23,247 bases of DNA. Origin: a virus. The DNA lies in the IMG/VR virus record IMGVR_UViG_3300019360_000287, positions 1 through 23,247 of that record. One strand, written 5' to 3'. This document shows, in pieces, positions 15,535 to 21,476 of the stretch. The stretch's first letter is position 1. Each line of letters begins with the position of its first letter. Below the pieces are notes generated by a model, which was not told where the DNA came from, made no database searches, and saw only the letters and a program-made list of their open reading frames with translations. The position numbers and the translations under genes are program-made.

Positions 15535-15887
15535 TCATTTGGCCTCACAGGGCCAGAAAACTCGGTCTTCAAACAGGATCACTTCGTCTTCACCCAGCTT
15601 GACGGCATAGACGTCGCTTTGATTCTTTCGCCGGTCTCTGTACTTTCGTCTCCAACAAAAATGATTCCGTCGACGCCATCGATCGGCTCATGTGCAGAGT
15701 ATTCTGTAGTCTCTTCCCCGATGGTCACGGTCATCTGCCCAGAATTGAAAACGATCTCAGCCGGCTTCTCAAATCCGCTGGAACAGTAGCGAATGTTATC
15801 GGCGGGGAATGCGTGCGCGCTCACTGCACCGCACATGGGAACCGCTAAGTTCAGAGCTATCCGTATGATGTGAGCATATGGAACCAT
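15535..15887 (-). pseudogene. Frameshifted third paralogue of the exported two-cysteine protein
   Basis: The open frame from ATG 15887 (AGGAG 7 nt upstream) runs 102 codons to a stop at 15579. It gives a signal peptide (RIALNLAVPMCGAVSAHA) and the family hallmark CSSGFEKPAEIVF. Its last residues (MPSSWVKTK) do not match the family. In another frame, from about 15620 down to a TGA at 15535-15537, the DNA encodes VYAVKLGEDEVILFEDRVFW followed by PCEAK, which is the conserved family C-terminus with the second cysteine. The two parts are therefore one gene split by a 1-nt deletion or 2-nt insertion around 15615-15640. It could be inactive, a truncated functional variant without the disulfide, or a sequencing error. 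It is the promoter-proximal gene of the cassette and the most diverged copy. Confidence 0.7.
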
Positions 15888-15908
15888 TCGCAGCTCCTGT
15901 CAGAATTT

Positions 15909-15921
15909 CTATCTTAAGTAG
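15909..15921 (-). promoter_or_regulatory. 13-bp near-palindromic box, cassette A leader
   Basis: CTATCTTAAGTAG is an imperfect inverted repeat centred on CTTAAG. It lies 21 nt upstream of ATG 15887 and just downstream of the predicted transcript start. The same box, CTATCTAAAGTAG, occurs upstream of cassette B, with exactly 46 nt in both places between the box and the CCCAAGCGG block. It is a candidate operator or leader RNA element. Confidence 0.5.
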
Positions 15922-15943
15922 TGCATAGATCAGACAGCAAGTT

Positions 15944-15972
15944 CTCATAGCATAGGAGCGAGAGCCGCCCAA
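15944..15972 (-). promoter_or_regulatory. Cassette A promoter (homologous to the cassette B promoter)
   Basis: Read on the minus strand: TTGGGC (15967-15972), a 17-nt spacer, then TATGAG (15944-15949) preceded by TGC. By itself it is a weak sigma-70-like match. It is supported by ungapped alignment with the better promoter of cassette B: the CCGCTTGGG block, the TGCTAT at the -10, and a TTGCTG block (15935-15940) near the expected transcript start are all shared. It would drive the three exported paralogues. Confidence 0.5.
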
Positions 15973-16163
15973 GCGGCAAAATTGTCAGCGCTTTCGTCAA
16001 GGCTCCCAGCATCAACCGCTATCGAGACAACAGTGGAGATTGGCGCGTCTCAGCCTCGTCGCCGGGAGTGGCGAAGGAGAGGACAGGAAACGATCAGCAA
16101 GGACGAGCGTCGTTTTTTATCACAAGGCATTTCGCCTTGGGTCAACATGCGAGGATTACAGAA

Positions 16164-16646
16164 ATGGCTTTCAACTTATTCGGTGGAAACAGCACGATCA
16201 AATCGCCTGAGCAATTGGCCGAACGCCGCGCGCTGGTGCGGTCACTGATGGCGCGTCAGCTCGGCCAGCGGCCCCGCGACATGTGGGATGGGATCAATAA
16301 TCTCGTGGGCGCGATCGGCAGCCGGGTTGCGGAAAATCAATTCGACAAGGCGGAGGCTGAAGGGCAGGCGGGAGCGGAAAGCGCCCTGCGACCGTTCAAT
16401 GAGGCCTTGGCGAACAAGCGAACCCCGGATCTCGGCATGCTCACGGGTGTCCTCTCCAATCCTTGGGTCAAACCTGGTCAGCGTTCGGTTGCCGAAGATC
16501 TCTACAAGCAGCAGCTCGAAGCGAACCAGCCCATGACGCCGTATCAGAAGGCACTGCTCGATCTCGATGAGAGGAAGCTCGCTCAATCGCGCACGGCGCC
16601 AAGCGGCAATATCGTTAAGCTCGATAGCCAAGGGAACACGCGATAA
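16164..16646 (+). CDS. Probable internal virion / ejection-associated protein
   Basis: The product is 160 residues from ATG 16164, preceded by GAGGA at about 8 nt. Longer in-frame starts at 16068 lack a ribosome site. It starts MAFNLFGGNSTIKSPEQLAE, has a basic N-terminal helix and an amphipathic helix (MWDGINNLVGAIGSRVAENQ, about residues 50-69), then Ala/Glu-rich helices and an acidic tail. The stop overlaps the start of the 649-residue protein (TAATG). Short helical proteins before a long hydrophobic-patch protein resemble the ejection-protein sets (such as P22 gp7/gp20/gp16) that form a channel through the cell envelope; this is a context-based inference. Confidence 0.6.
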   Translation: MAFNLFGGNSTIKSPEQLAERRALVRSLMARQLGQRPRDMWDGINNLVGAIGSRVAENQFDKAEAEGQAGAESALRPFNEALANKRTPDLGMLTGVLSNPWVKPGQRSVAEDLYKQQLEANQPMTPYQKALLDLDERKLAQSRTAPSGNIVKLDSQGNTR

Positions 16647-18595
16647 TGCAAATTCCTCTGAAGGATGGCCGCATTCTCGACATCGAGACCGATGATATGA
16701 CGACTGCGCTACAAGCCACGCAGTCGTTCCTCGATCGCGAGAAGGCGCGGGTCCGCATTGATGCTGAAGACAAGCAGCGCGGTTCGTTCGGAAACTTCAC
16801 GAAGGGCTTGTCCGATGGCACGATGCAGATCGCGTCGAATATTCCACTCATCGGCGGCTTCATGGATGAGGGAAATGCCGCTTTGATCACCGGCCTCGGC
16901 CAGTTTGGCGACTATGGCGAGGAGCTCGAATATCAGCGCGAACGCCAGGAACAAGCAACACAGCGCTCGCGCCTCGCCACTGCGGCTAACGCAACTGCCG
17001 GCACGATGCTGGGTGGTATGGGCCTCGTCAAGGCAGTGCCAGCAAAGGTGGCCCAGGCGATGCCGCAGTCATTCCCTGGGCGCATAGGAGCCGGCATGGG
17101 CATCGGCGCAGCAGGCGGCGCGATCGAGGGATTCGGGCGCGGCGAAGGTGGGCTCGCTAATCGCCTTGCTGTTGCCGCGCCGTCTGCTCTTTTCGGCGGT
17201 GTAGCGGGCGGCCTCGTCCCGGCAATTGCAAAGGGTATCGGCATGGCCTGGAATGGCGTAGCCTCAGCTCTAGCCGATCTCGGCGCCGATGCTAAATCGG
17301 TCAAGGTCATGATCGATCAGCTACAAGCCAATGGGTATACGCCCCAGCAAGCGCAAATTCGTCTGCAAGAGATGGGGCCTGTAGCCATGCCTGCCGACAT
17401 CACGCCGGGCATGCAGGTTTTCACCGGCGGAACGGCAGCCGCTGACCCTGCGGCCGGCAATCTCATCGGGCAAAGGCTGAAGAATCGCCGCGAAGCAGCG
17501 CCAGCGCGCGTCAATCGGGTGCTCGACAAGACTTTGGGCCCCCCGCGCGATCCCTATACCCAGATGCAGACGAATAAAGCCGAACGAGCAAAGATTAGCC
17601 CTCAATATGAGACAGCGCTGACCAACGCTCCATCGCTTCCGACGGAAACAGGCGACATTCTTGCCAGGCGATTGAATTTCATCGGGCGCTCAAAGGAGAA
17701 CCGCGCGGTGTTTGGGAAATGGCTCGACCAGATCGATGACGCGCTGCTTGCCGACACTCCGGAGGACGTGGCGCGCCGCCTGCAGAATGTTAAATTCGGA
17801 CTCGCGGAGGAGATCAAGAGAGATGAAATGAAGCGCTTCGGCCTCAGTAGCAACGGGAAGGATGAACAGAAGGTCTATGGCAAGCTCATCCACGCGGTAG
17901 ACGATATCCTGAAGAGCCACATCCCGGGCTATCGCGAAGCAGATGAGGCCTTTGCCCCGATAGCGCGCCAGCAGGCGGCATATGACAAGGGCCGCAAGGT
18001 CCTTTCAAACAAGATATCCGCCGCTGAGCACCGGGATGATGTCGCCGGCTACTCCCCGGAAGAGAAGGCGATGAACAATGCCGGCTTGCGCTACGAGTTC
18101 GATCGCCGCCTTGCCGCTCAGCGTGGCAGCCCCGGTATTGCCGCCAACAGGATCCTGGCCGAGGACAGCAACACAGCGAAGATCACGGCATCAATCGGTG
18201 ACGCCAAGAGCGAGCGGTTGCGCCGCGGCATCGCGCCCGAAAAAGTCTTTATCGAGACATCCAATCTCGCAGAGCACGGCCGTCAAAGCCGCACTGCCGT
18301 GATCGACGCGGCGCGGGAATTTTGGGGCAAGGGCGGCAAGCCTAGTTTGGTCAGGGACACCATCAACTTCTTGACGAAATCGCCTGCCGTCATTCGGAAG
18401 ACGGCGGACAATCTGACCAAGACCGACACTGCGCGCGATGAGCTGATACGCGCCTTGATGAATGCTGCCGATGCCTTTCCGAGGCGGTCGCAGGCGGCGA
18501 ACCATGTGCGAAACCTTGTCGAGGCGCTCCTGCTCACTCAGGCGGGTCGAGCCGGGTATGAAACTCAGAAGCTCCTCTTTGGTGGTCCTCGGTAG
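16646..18595 (+). CDS. Large ejection / internal virion protein
   Basis: The 649-residue protein has a helical N-terminus beginning MQIPLKDGRILDIETDDMTT and several Gly/Ala-rich hydrophobic stretches between about 60 and 225 (IGAGMGIGAAGGAIEGFG, ALFGGVAGGLVPAIAKGIGM) that could insert in a membrane. The rest, after about 230, is long, charged and helical. This build is typical of podovirus internal proteins injected ahead of the DNA, though no named family is certain. The last 20 codons (from 18534) are antisense to the last 20 codons of a minus-strand membrane protein gene, giving a 62-nt tail-to-tail overlap. A duplicate of this 3' end, LLLTQAGRAGYETQK through the stop, sits downstream at about 18955-19024. 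Confidence 0.68.
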   Translation: MQIPLKDGRILDIETDDMTTALQATQSFLDREKARVRIDAEDKQRGSFGNFTKGLSDGTMQIASNIPLIGGFMDEGNAALITGLGQFGDYGEELEYQRERQEQATQRSRLATAANATAGTMLGGMGLVKAVPAKVAQAMPQSFPGRIGAGMGIGAAGGAIEGFGRGEGGLANRLAVAAPSALFGGVAGGLVPAIAKGIGMAWNGVASALADLGADAKSVKVMIDQLQANGYTPQQAQIRLQEMGPVAMPADITPGMQVFTGGTAAADPAAGNLIGQRLKNRREAAPARVNRVLDKTLGPPRDPYTQMQTNKAERAKISPQYETALTNAPSLPTETGDILARRLNFIGRSKENRAVFGKWLDQIDDALLADTPEDVARRLQNVKFGLAEEIKRDEMKRFGLSSNGKDEQKVYGKLIHAVDDILKSHIPGYREADEAFAPIARQQAAYDKGRKVLSNKISAAEHRDDVAGYSPEEKAMNNAGLRYEFDRRLAAQRGSPGIAANRILAEDSNTAKITASIGDAKSERLRRGIAPEKVFIETSNLAEHGRQSRTAVIDAAREFWGKGGKPSLVRDTINFLTKSPAVIRKTADNLTKTDTARDELIRALMNAADAFPRRSQAANHVRNLVEALLLTQAGRAGYETQKLLFGGPR

Positions 18596-18947
18596 GCGCT
18601 TTCGGCAGGAACTTCGCGTACCACCGGTCAAACTTGCTTTCAGGATCAAGATGCAGCTTGCCTTGCCTGTACTCGAATCTGTCGATGAGCCAACTCGCAA
18701 GCAGACCAATCGCTATCACTGGCAGAGCCAGCCACATATCGATCTCGTAGACAAGGTGATGAAGCCCCCAGCCCAGGATTGTCATCACGACGATGAAAGA
18801 GACGATACAGCAGACCAGGTAGCCGGTCCGGCTCATCGGCAGGCACATCACGAACAGATATGCGACATATCCGGCCATGCCCAGCACGGCGATGATGATG
18901 GCAACGACTATAGGGTCCATACCAGCCATGTCGAATGGAGAAACCAT
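18534..18947 (-). CDS. Three-helix membrane protein, copy 1 of cassette B
   Basis: The product is 137 residues from ATG 18947, chosen because AGGAG (18957-18961 on the complement) lies 9 nt upstream; the next in-frame ATG, at 18929, matches the start of copy 2. Three hydrophobic segments follow (PIVVAIIIAVLGMAGYVAYL, YLVCCIVSFIVVMTILGWGL, MWLALPVIAIGLLASWLI) and then a soluble charged C-terminal half with ESKFDRWYAKFLPK. It is probably an inner-membrane protein; the family is not recognised. The gene lies 16 nt after the stop of copy 2 on the same strand and must be co-transcribed with it. Its last 62 nt overlap the 3' end of the convergent ejection-protein gene. A role in blocking superinfection or altering the envelope is guessed from gene context only. 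Confidence 0.75.
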   Translation of the reverse strand: MVSPFDMAGMDPIVVAIIIAVLGMAGYVAYLFVMCLPMSRTGYLVCCIVSFIVVMTILGWGLHHLVYEIDMWLALPVIAIGLLASWLIDRFEYRQGKLHLDPESKFDRWYAKFLPKAPTEDHQRGASEFHTRLDPPE

Positions 18948-18963
18948 GTCGGAACGCTCCTGC

Positions 18964-19362
18964 TCACTCAGGCGGGTCGAGCCGGGTATGAGACTCAGAA
19001 GCTTGTTTTTGGTGGTCCTCGTTAGGCGCCTTCGACAGGAACTTCACGTAGTACCACTGGTCAAACTTGCTTTCAGGATTGAGACGTAGCGTGCCCTGCC
19101 TGTACTCGTGCCTGTCGACAAGCCAGCCGTAGAGGAGCAGCAGCGCCATGATAGGCAAAGCCAGCCACATATTGATCTCGTAGATGAGATAATGGAGTCC
19201 CCAATTCGCAATCGTCATGACGACCAGAAATGAGGCAGCGCAGCACACCAGGTAGCCCGTCCGGCTCATCGGCAGGCACATCACGAACAGATATGCGACA
19301 TATCCGGCCATGCCCAGCACGGCGATGATGATGGCAATGACTATAGGGTCCATACCAGCCAT
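18964..19362 (-). CDS. Three-helix membrane protein, copy 2 of cassette B
   Basis: The product is 132 residues from ATG 19362, which shares a base with the TGA of the 33-codon gene before it (TGATG); an ATG two codons earlier (19368) is also in frame. Hydrophobic segments are at about 7-30, 37-56 and 65-82, followed by a roughly 50-residue polar tail containing PESKFDQWYYVKFL and ending THTRLDPPE-like (SHTRLDPPE). The first 40 residues are nearly identical to copy 1; the second and third helices are more diverged. Both copies keep Cys residues in MCLP and LVCC. Function unknown; the duplication suggests either dosage or a hetero-oligomer. Confidence 0.77.
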   Translation of the reverse strand: MAGMDPIVIAIIIAVLGMAGYVAYLFVMCLPMSRTGYLVCCAASFLVVMTIANWGLHYLIYEINMWLALPIMALLLLYGWLVDRHEYRQGTLRLNPESKFDQWYYVKFLSKAPNEDHQKQASESHTRLDPPE

Positions 19363-19463
19363 CACCATTTCTCTGGCATCTCGCCGGCATGAACGCCGAG
19401 AGAGAAAAAGATTGCATCGGTTATGCCCGCAGATACGGCCACAAGAATGGGTAAATACCTCAT
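19362..19463 (-). CDS. 33-residue hydrophobic peptide gene, first in cassette B
   Basis: A short frame begins ATG at 19463 and ends TGA at 19362-19364. The peptide starts MRYLPILVAVSAGITDAIFF, continues SLGVHAGEMPEKW, and has one hydrophobic stretch of about 20 residues. GGAG lies 8 nt upstream, inside GGAGAGAAGG. Its stop overlaps the start of the next gene (TGATG), so at minimum it is a leader whose translation feeds the first membrane protein. It may also be a small membrane peptide in its own right. It is the only candidate start between the predicted promoter and the membrane-protein genes with a good ribosome site. Confidence 0.6.
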   Translation of the reverse strand: MRYLPILVAVSAGITDAIFFSLGVHAGEMPEKW

Positions 19464-19494
19464 TTCCTTCTCTCCTATGATTCTGTCGAAACTG

Positions 19495-19507
19495 CTATCT
19501 AAAGTAG
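19495..19507 (-). promoter_or_regulatory. 13-bp near-palindromic box, cassette B leader
   Basis: CTATCTAAAGTAG lies 31 nt upstream of the 33-codon gene and about 16-28 nt after the predicted transcript start. It differs at one base from the box in front of cassette A. Both sit at the same 46-nt distance from CCCAAGCGG. Candidate repressor operator or 5' leader element. Confidence 0.5.
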
Positions 19508-19529
19508 AATAATTTAATATCAGCAATCA

Positions 19530-19558
19530 ATAATAGCAGGCATATGAAGGCTACCCAA
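19530..19558 (-). promoter_or_regulatory. Cassette B promoter
   Basis: On the minus strand: TTGGGT (19553-19558), a 17-nt spacer, then TATTAT (19530-19535), preceded by TGC, an extended -10 (TGnTATTAT). The surrounding DNA is the most AT-rich in the window. It drives the 33-codon gene and both membrane-protein genes, reading against the late operon, so it could work in a lysogen when late genes are silent. The region 19464-19707 holds no other gene besides this promoter, its leader and the ribosome site of the fibre gene. Confidence 0.65.
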
Positions 19559-19707
19559 GCGGTAAAAATCACGAGCTGAAGACGGTGGACGATTGCCGTC
19601 CCACATCGGAAGGGACGTTTCACGCGGTGAACGACCTCCAAAGGGCCTCGGCTTGAATTCCGAGAGCCCGTTCGACTACCAGCCCCATCACTTCCATGAG
19701 GTAATCC

Positions 19708-20574
19708 ATGCCCCGCAACGGATCAGGCGTGTACGGCGCGCCGGCCGGCACAACGGCCACGCCCAACACGCCCATCGAAAGCGCCAAATACAATGCCTAT
19801 GTCGCCGACAATGCCGAGGCGATGACCAACAGCATCAATGTGAACGGCACGGCACCCTGGCAGGCCAACCAGCCCATGGCCGGCTTCAAATTCACAAACC
19901 AGGGTGCGGGAACGGCGGCGACCGACAGCGCCAATCTGGGGCAGGTGCAATCCGACATCGTTGCGCATGCTGCATCTGTCGGCGGCTCCGCCGATGCCGT
20001 CACCGCCATCTTCGCACCGGCCTTCACGGCCTATACCGCCAAGATGCGATTCCGCTTCACCGCCGGTGCGGCGAATACGTCCGTCAATCCGACCATCAGT
20101 GTCGACGGGCTGGGCGCGAAGACGATCAAGAAGCTGAACGGCGTCGCCTTGGCGATCGGCGACATTACGGGCTCGGGCCACATCTGCGATTGCGTCTACA
20201 ACGGCACCGATGCCATCCTGCTGAACCCCAATGTCGGCGGAACATCATTTGAACCGCTGGGCGAATATTCGGCCGTCAATGACCAGACCGGCACGACCTA
20301 TACATTCGCGCTGACCGACAAGGGCCGCCTGGTCTCGGGCAGCAATGCCTCCGCCATCACCTGGACCGTGCCGCCCAATTCGTCGGTCGCCTTCCCGGTG
20401 AAGTCGAAGATCGACTGGTGGCAGAAGGGCGTAGGCCGGATCACCTTCACGCAGGGTGCCGGCGTCACGCTTCGTCCCGCCAACAACTACAAGGCGCGCA
20501 CGCAGTATTCGGCCGGATCGCTGATCAAGATCGCGACCGATGAATGGCTGCTCATCGGGGACATTGTGCCATGA
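19708..20574 (+). CDS. Tail fibre / receptor-binding-type protein
   Basis: The product is 288 residues. The N-terminus MPRNGSGVYGAPAGTTATPN and the following SAKYNAYVADNAEAMTNSIN resemble the virion-attachment end of tail fibres I associate with alphaproteobacterial phages. It is followed by GTAPWQANQPMAGFKFTNQG and SANLGQVQ, typical fibre repeats, then beta-rich domains with KMRFRFTAGAANTSVNPTI and a C-terminal beta domain ending EWLLIGDIVP. It starts after GAGG at about 6 nt. The stop overlaps the next gene (ATGATG at 20571-20576). Its job is presumably host recognition; the receptor is unknown. Confidence 0.78.
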   Translation: MPRNGSGVYGAPAGTTATPNTPIESAKYNAYVADNAEAMTNSINVNGTAPWQANQPMAGFKFTNQGAGTAATDSANLGQVQSDIVAHAASVGGSADAVTAIFAPAFTAYTAKMRFRFTAGAANTSVNPTISVDGLGAKTIKKLNGVALAIGDITGSGHICDCVYNGTDAILLNPNVGGTSFEPLGEYSAVNDQTGTTYTFALTDKGRLVSGSNASAITWTVPPNSSVAFPVKSKIDWWQKGVGRITFTQGAGVTLRPANNYKARTQYSAGSLIKIATDEWLLIGDIVP

Positions 20575-21266
20575 TGACGGCTCCGGGTTTTTTCGCCGGG
20601 ACCGGCGTCGCCGAGCTGGAGCGCAACACAAGCTGGTATACGCGTACAACAAGCAATGCGTTGGTCACCAGCGATGCAAGGCCGATCGGTGCCGCCTCGG
20701 CGACAAGAAAGGTCTACGCGCTCATTTCCGCTGAACTGGGACTCGTGTCGCCTGGTCCCGCCACTCTCAATTCCGTGACGATCGGCGGGATTTCGGCCGC
20801 CATCGAGGTGCAGCACAACAATGGCGACGACATCATTCTTGCGATCGCGTCCGCCACTGTCCCCACAGGCAGCGCCGCCGTTGTCGTTGCCACCTTCAGC
20901 CATGCGGTGCGTAGTGTAATGGTTGGCTGCATTGCGCTCGACAATTTGCAGGGCGGAGGAACCGCCCATGACACCGCGAGCACGGAAGAGGCCGAACCGC
21001 TCCAGCTCTCCATGGATTTTCCGGCCAATGGCTATGGAATCTTCCTTTCCCGGCGCAGCTCCTCGATAAATGTGATCCCCAACTGCTCATGGACAGGTGC
21101 TACCGAATTTTTCGAACAATATTTCGAAGATGAGGATGATGGCGACCTGTTTTACGAGCCGACCTCCGCAGCCTACGTCCCCAAACAGAGCGGCAATGGG
21201 GTGTCTATTCAGGCGAGTTGGGGAGAAAACGACAGCAATACCATGGTCGGTCTCACGGTGGGATAA
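20571..21266 (+). CDS. Distal tail structural protein, unknown role
   Basis: The product is 231 residues from ATG 20571 (ATGA overlap with the fibre stop, GGGGA about 9 nt upstream); the next ATG, at 20574, is equally possible. It is beta-rich throughout with a jelly-roll-like alternation (ATLNSVTIGGISAAIEVQ, GSAAVVVATFSHAVRSVMVG), an acidic patch EDEDDGDLFYEPTS near residue 185, and no signal peptide. Coupling to the fibre gene suggests a partner subunit, a fibre tip or an assembly factor. No catalytic motif was seen. Confidence 0.68.
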   Translation: MMTAPGFFAGTGVAELERNTSWYTRTTSNALVTSDARPIGAASATRKVYALISAELGLVSPGPATLNSVTIGGISAAIEVQHNNGDDIILAIASATVPTGSAAVVVATFSHAVRSVMVGCIALDNLQGGGTAHDTASTEEAEPLQLSMDFPANGYGIFLSRRSSSINVIPNCSWTGATEFFEQYFEDEDDGDLFYEPTSAAYVPKQSGNGVSIQASWGENDSNTMVGLTVG

Positions 21267-21269
21267 GCG

Positions 21270-21446
21270 ATGACCGCTCTCGCGAACTTCGCCATTGCCG
21301 GCGCGGCAATCATCTCTCCCTGGTGGATCAGGATGCTGTTTGACGTGTCCGCAGCTGCCGCGCTGTTGCTCCCGATCTTCGGTCTTTTGCTTGCCGTCCT
21401 GCAGATCATCAAGCTTCTGCGGGATTGGCGGAAGCCGAAGCACTAG
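21270..21446 (+). CDS. 58-residue putative holin
   Basis: Holins form the membrane hole that times lysis. The 58-codon frame begins MTALANFAIAGAAIISPWWI, has a strong hydrophobic helix at about 27-49 (SAAAALLLPIFGLLLAVL then QIIKLL) and ends with the basic tail RDWRKPKH. The first 20 residues form a weaker second hydrophobic segment. It lies 3 nt after the previous stop and 30 nt before an exported protease, at the head of the lysis module. Size, charged C-terminus and place support a holin or holin-like protein. Its ribosome site is weak (GGTGGG), consistent with coupling to the upstream gene. An alternative is a small membrane regulator. Confidence 0.6.
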   Translation: MTALANFAIAGAAIISPWWIRMLFDVSAAAALLLPIFGLLLAVLQIIKLLRDWRKPKH

Positions 21447-21476
21447 CCTCCCAACTCCCTCAAAAGGAACGTTCCC

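Larger units (their letters stand above)
14743..15540 (-). repeat. Tandem duplications that built cassette A
   Basis: The 3' ends of the three paralogues and the DNA just downstream are repeated. GGTCACGTCTTCTCACAGGG (14758-14777) matches GGTCACATCTTCTCACAGGG (from 15129), and a weaker copy lies from about 15533 (CTCACAGGGCCAGAAAACTC). The period is 371 bp between copies 1 and 2, and about 404 bp between copies 2 and 3. Copies 1 and 2 are the younger pair. Confidence 0.7.
18525..19362 (-). repeat. Tandem duplication of the membrane-protein gene with flanking virion-gene 3' end
   Basis: Unit 1 runs from about 18525 and unit 2 from about 18955; both begin CGCTCCTGCTCACTCAGG. Each unit holds the last codons and stop of the ejection-protein gene (functional in unit 1, orphaned in unit 2) and a full membrane-protein gene on the opposite strand. 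Identity is uneven: 18814-18929 and 19247-19362 differ at only 2 of 116 positions, while the middle is clearly more diverged. Confidence 0.85.

Noticed and set aside
15610-15645. Programmed ribosomal frameshift in the third exported paralogue
   Set aside because: No X XXY YYZ slippery heptamer or following stem seen in the shift region; a simple indel explains it.
16098-16145. T6 run and CAAGGC/GCCTTG hairpin upstream of 16164
   Set aside because: The T-run precedes the hairpin on the + strand and becomes an A-run on the minus strand, so neither orientation forms a normal terminator.
18462-19025. 187-codon + strand open frame across the duplicated region
   Set aside because: It is antisense to the membrane protein and ends in the orphan copy of the virion-gene 3' end; no ribosome site, and openness is explained by the duplication.
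19603-19626. CGTCCC / GGGACG hairpin before the fibre gene
   Set aside because: Only 6 pairs with a 9-nt loop and three T residues after it; too weak to call a terminator.
19593-20252. 219-codon + strand open frame overlapping the fibre gene
   Set aside because: His/Arg/Cys-rich shadow composition; the fibre frame has a good ribosome site and recognisable sequence.
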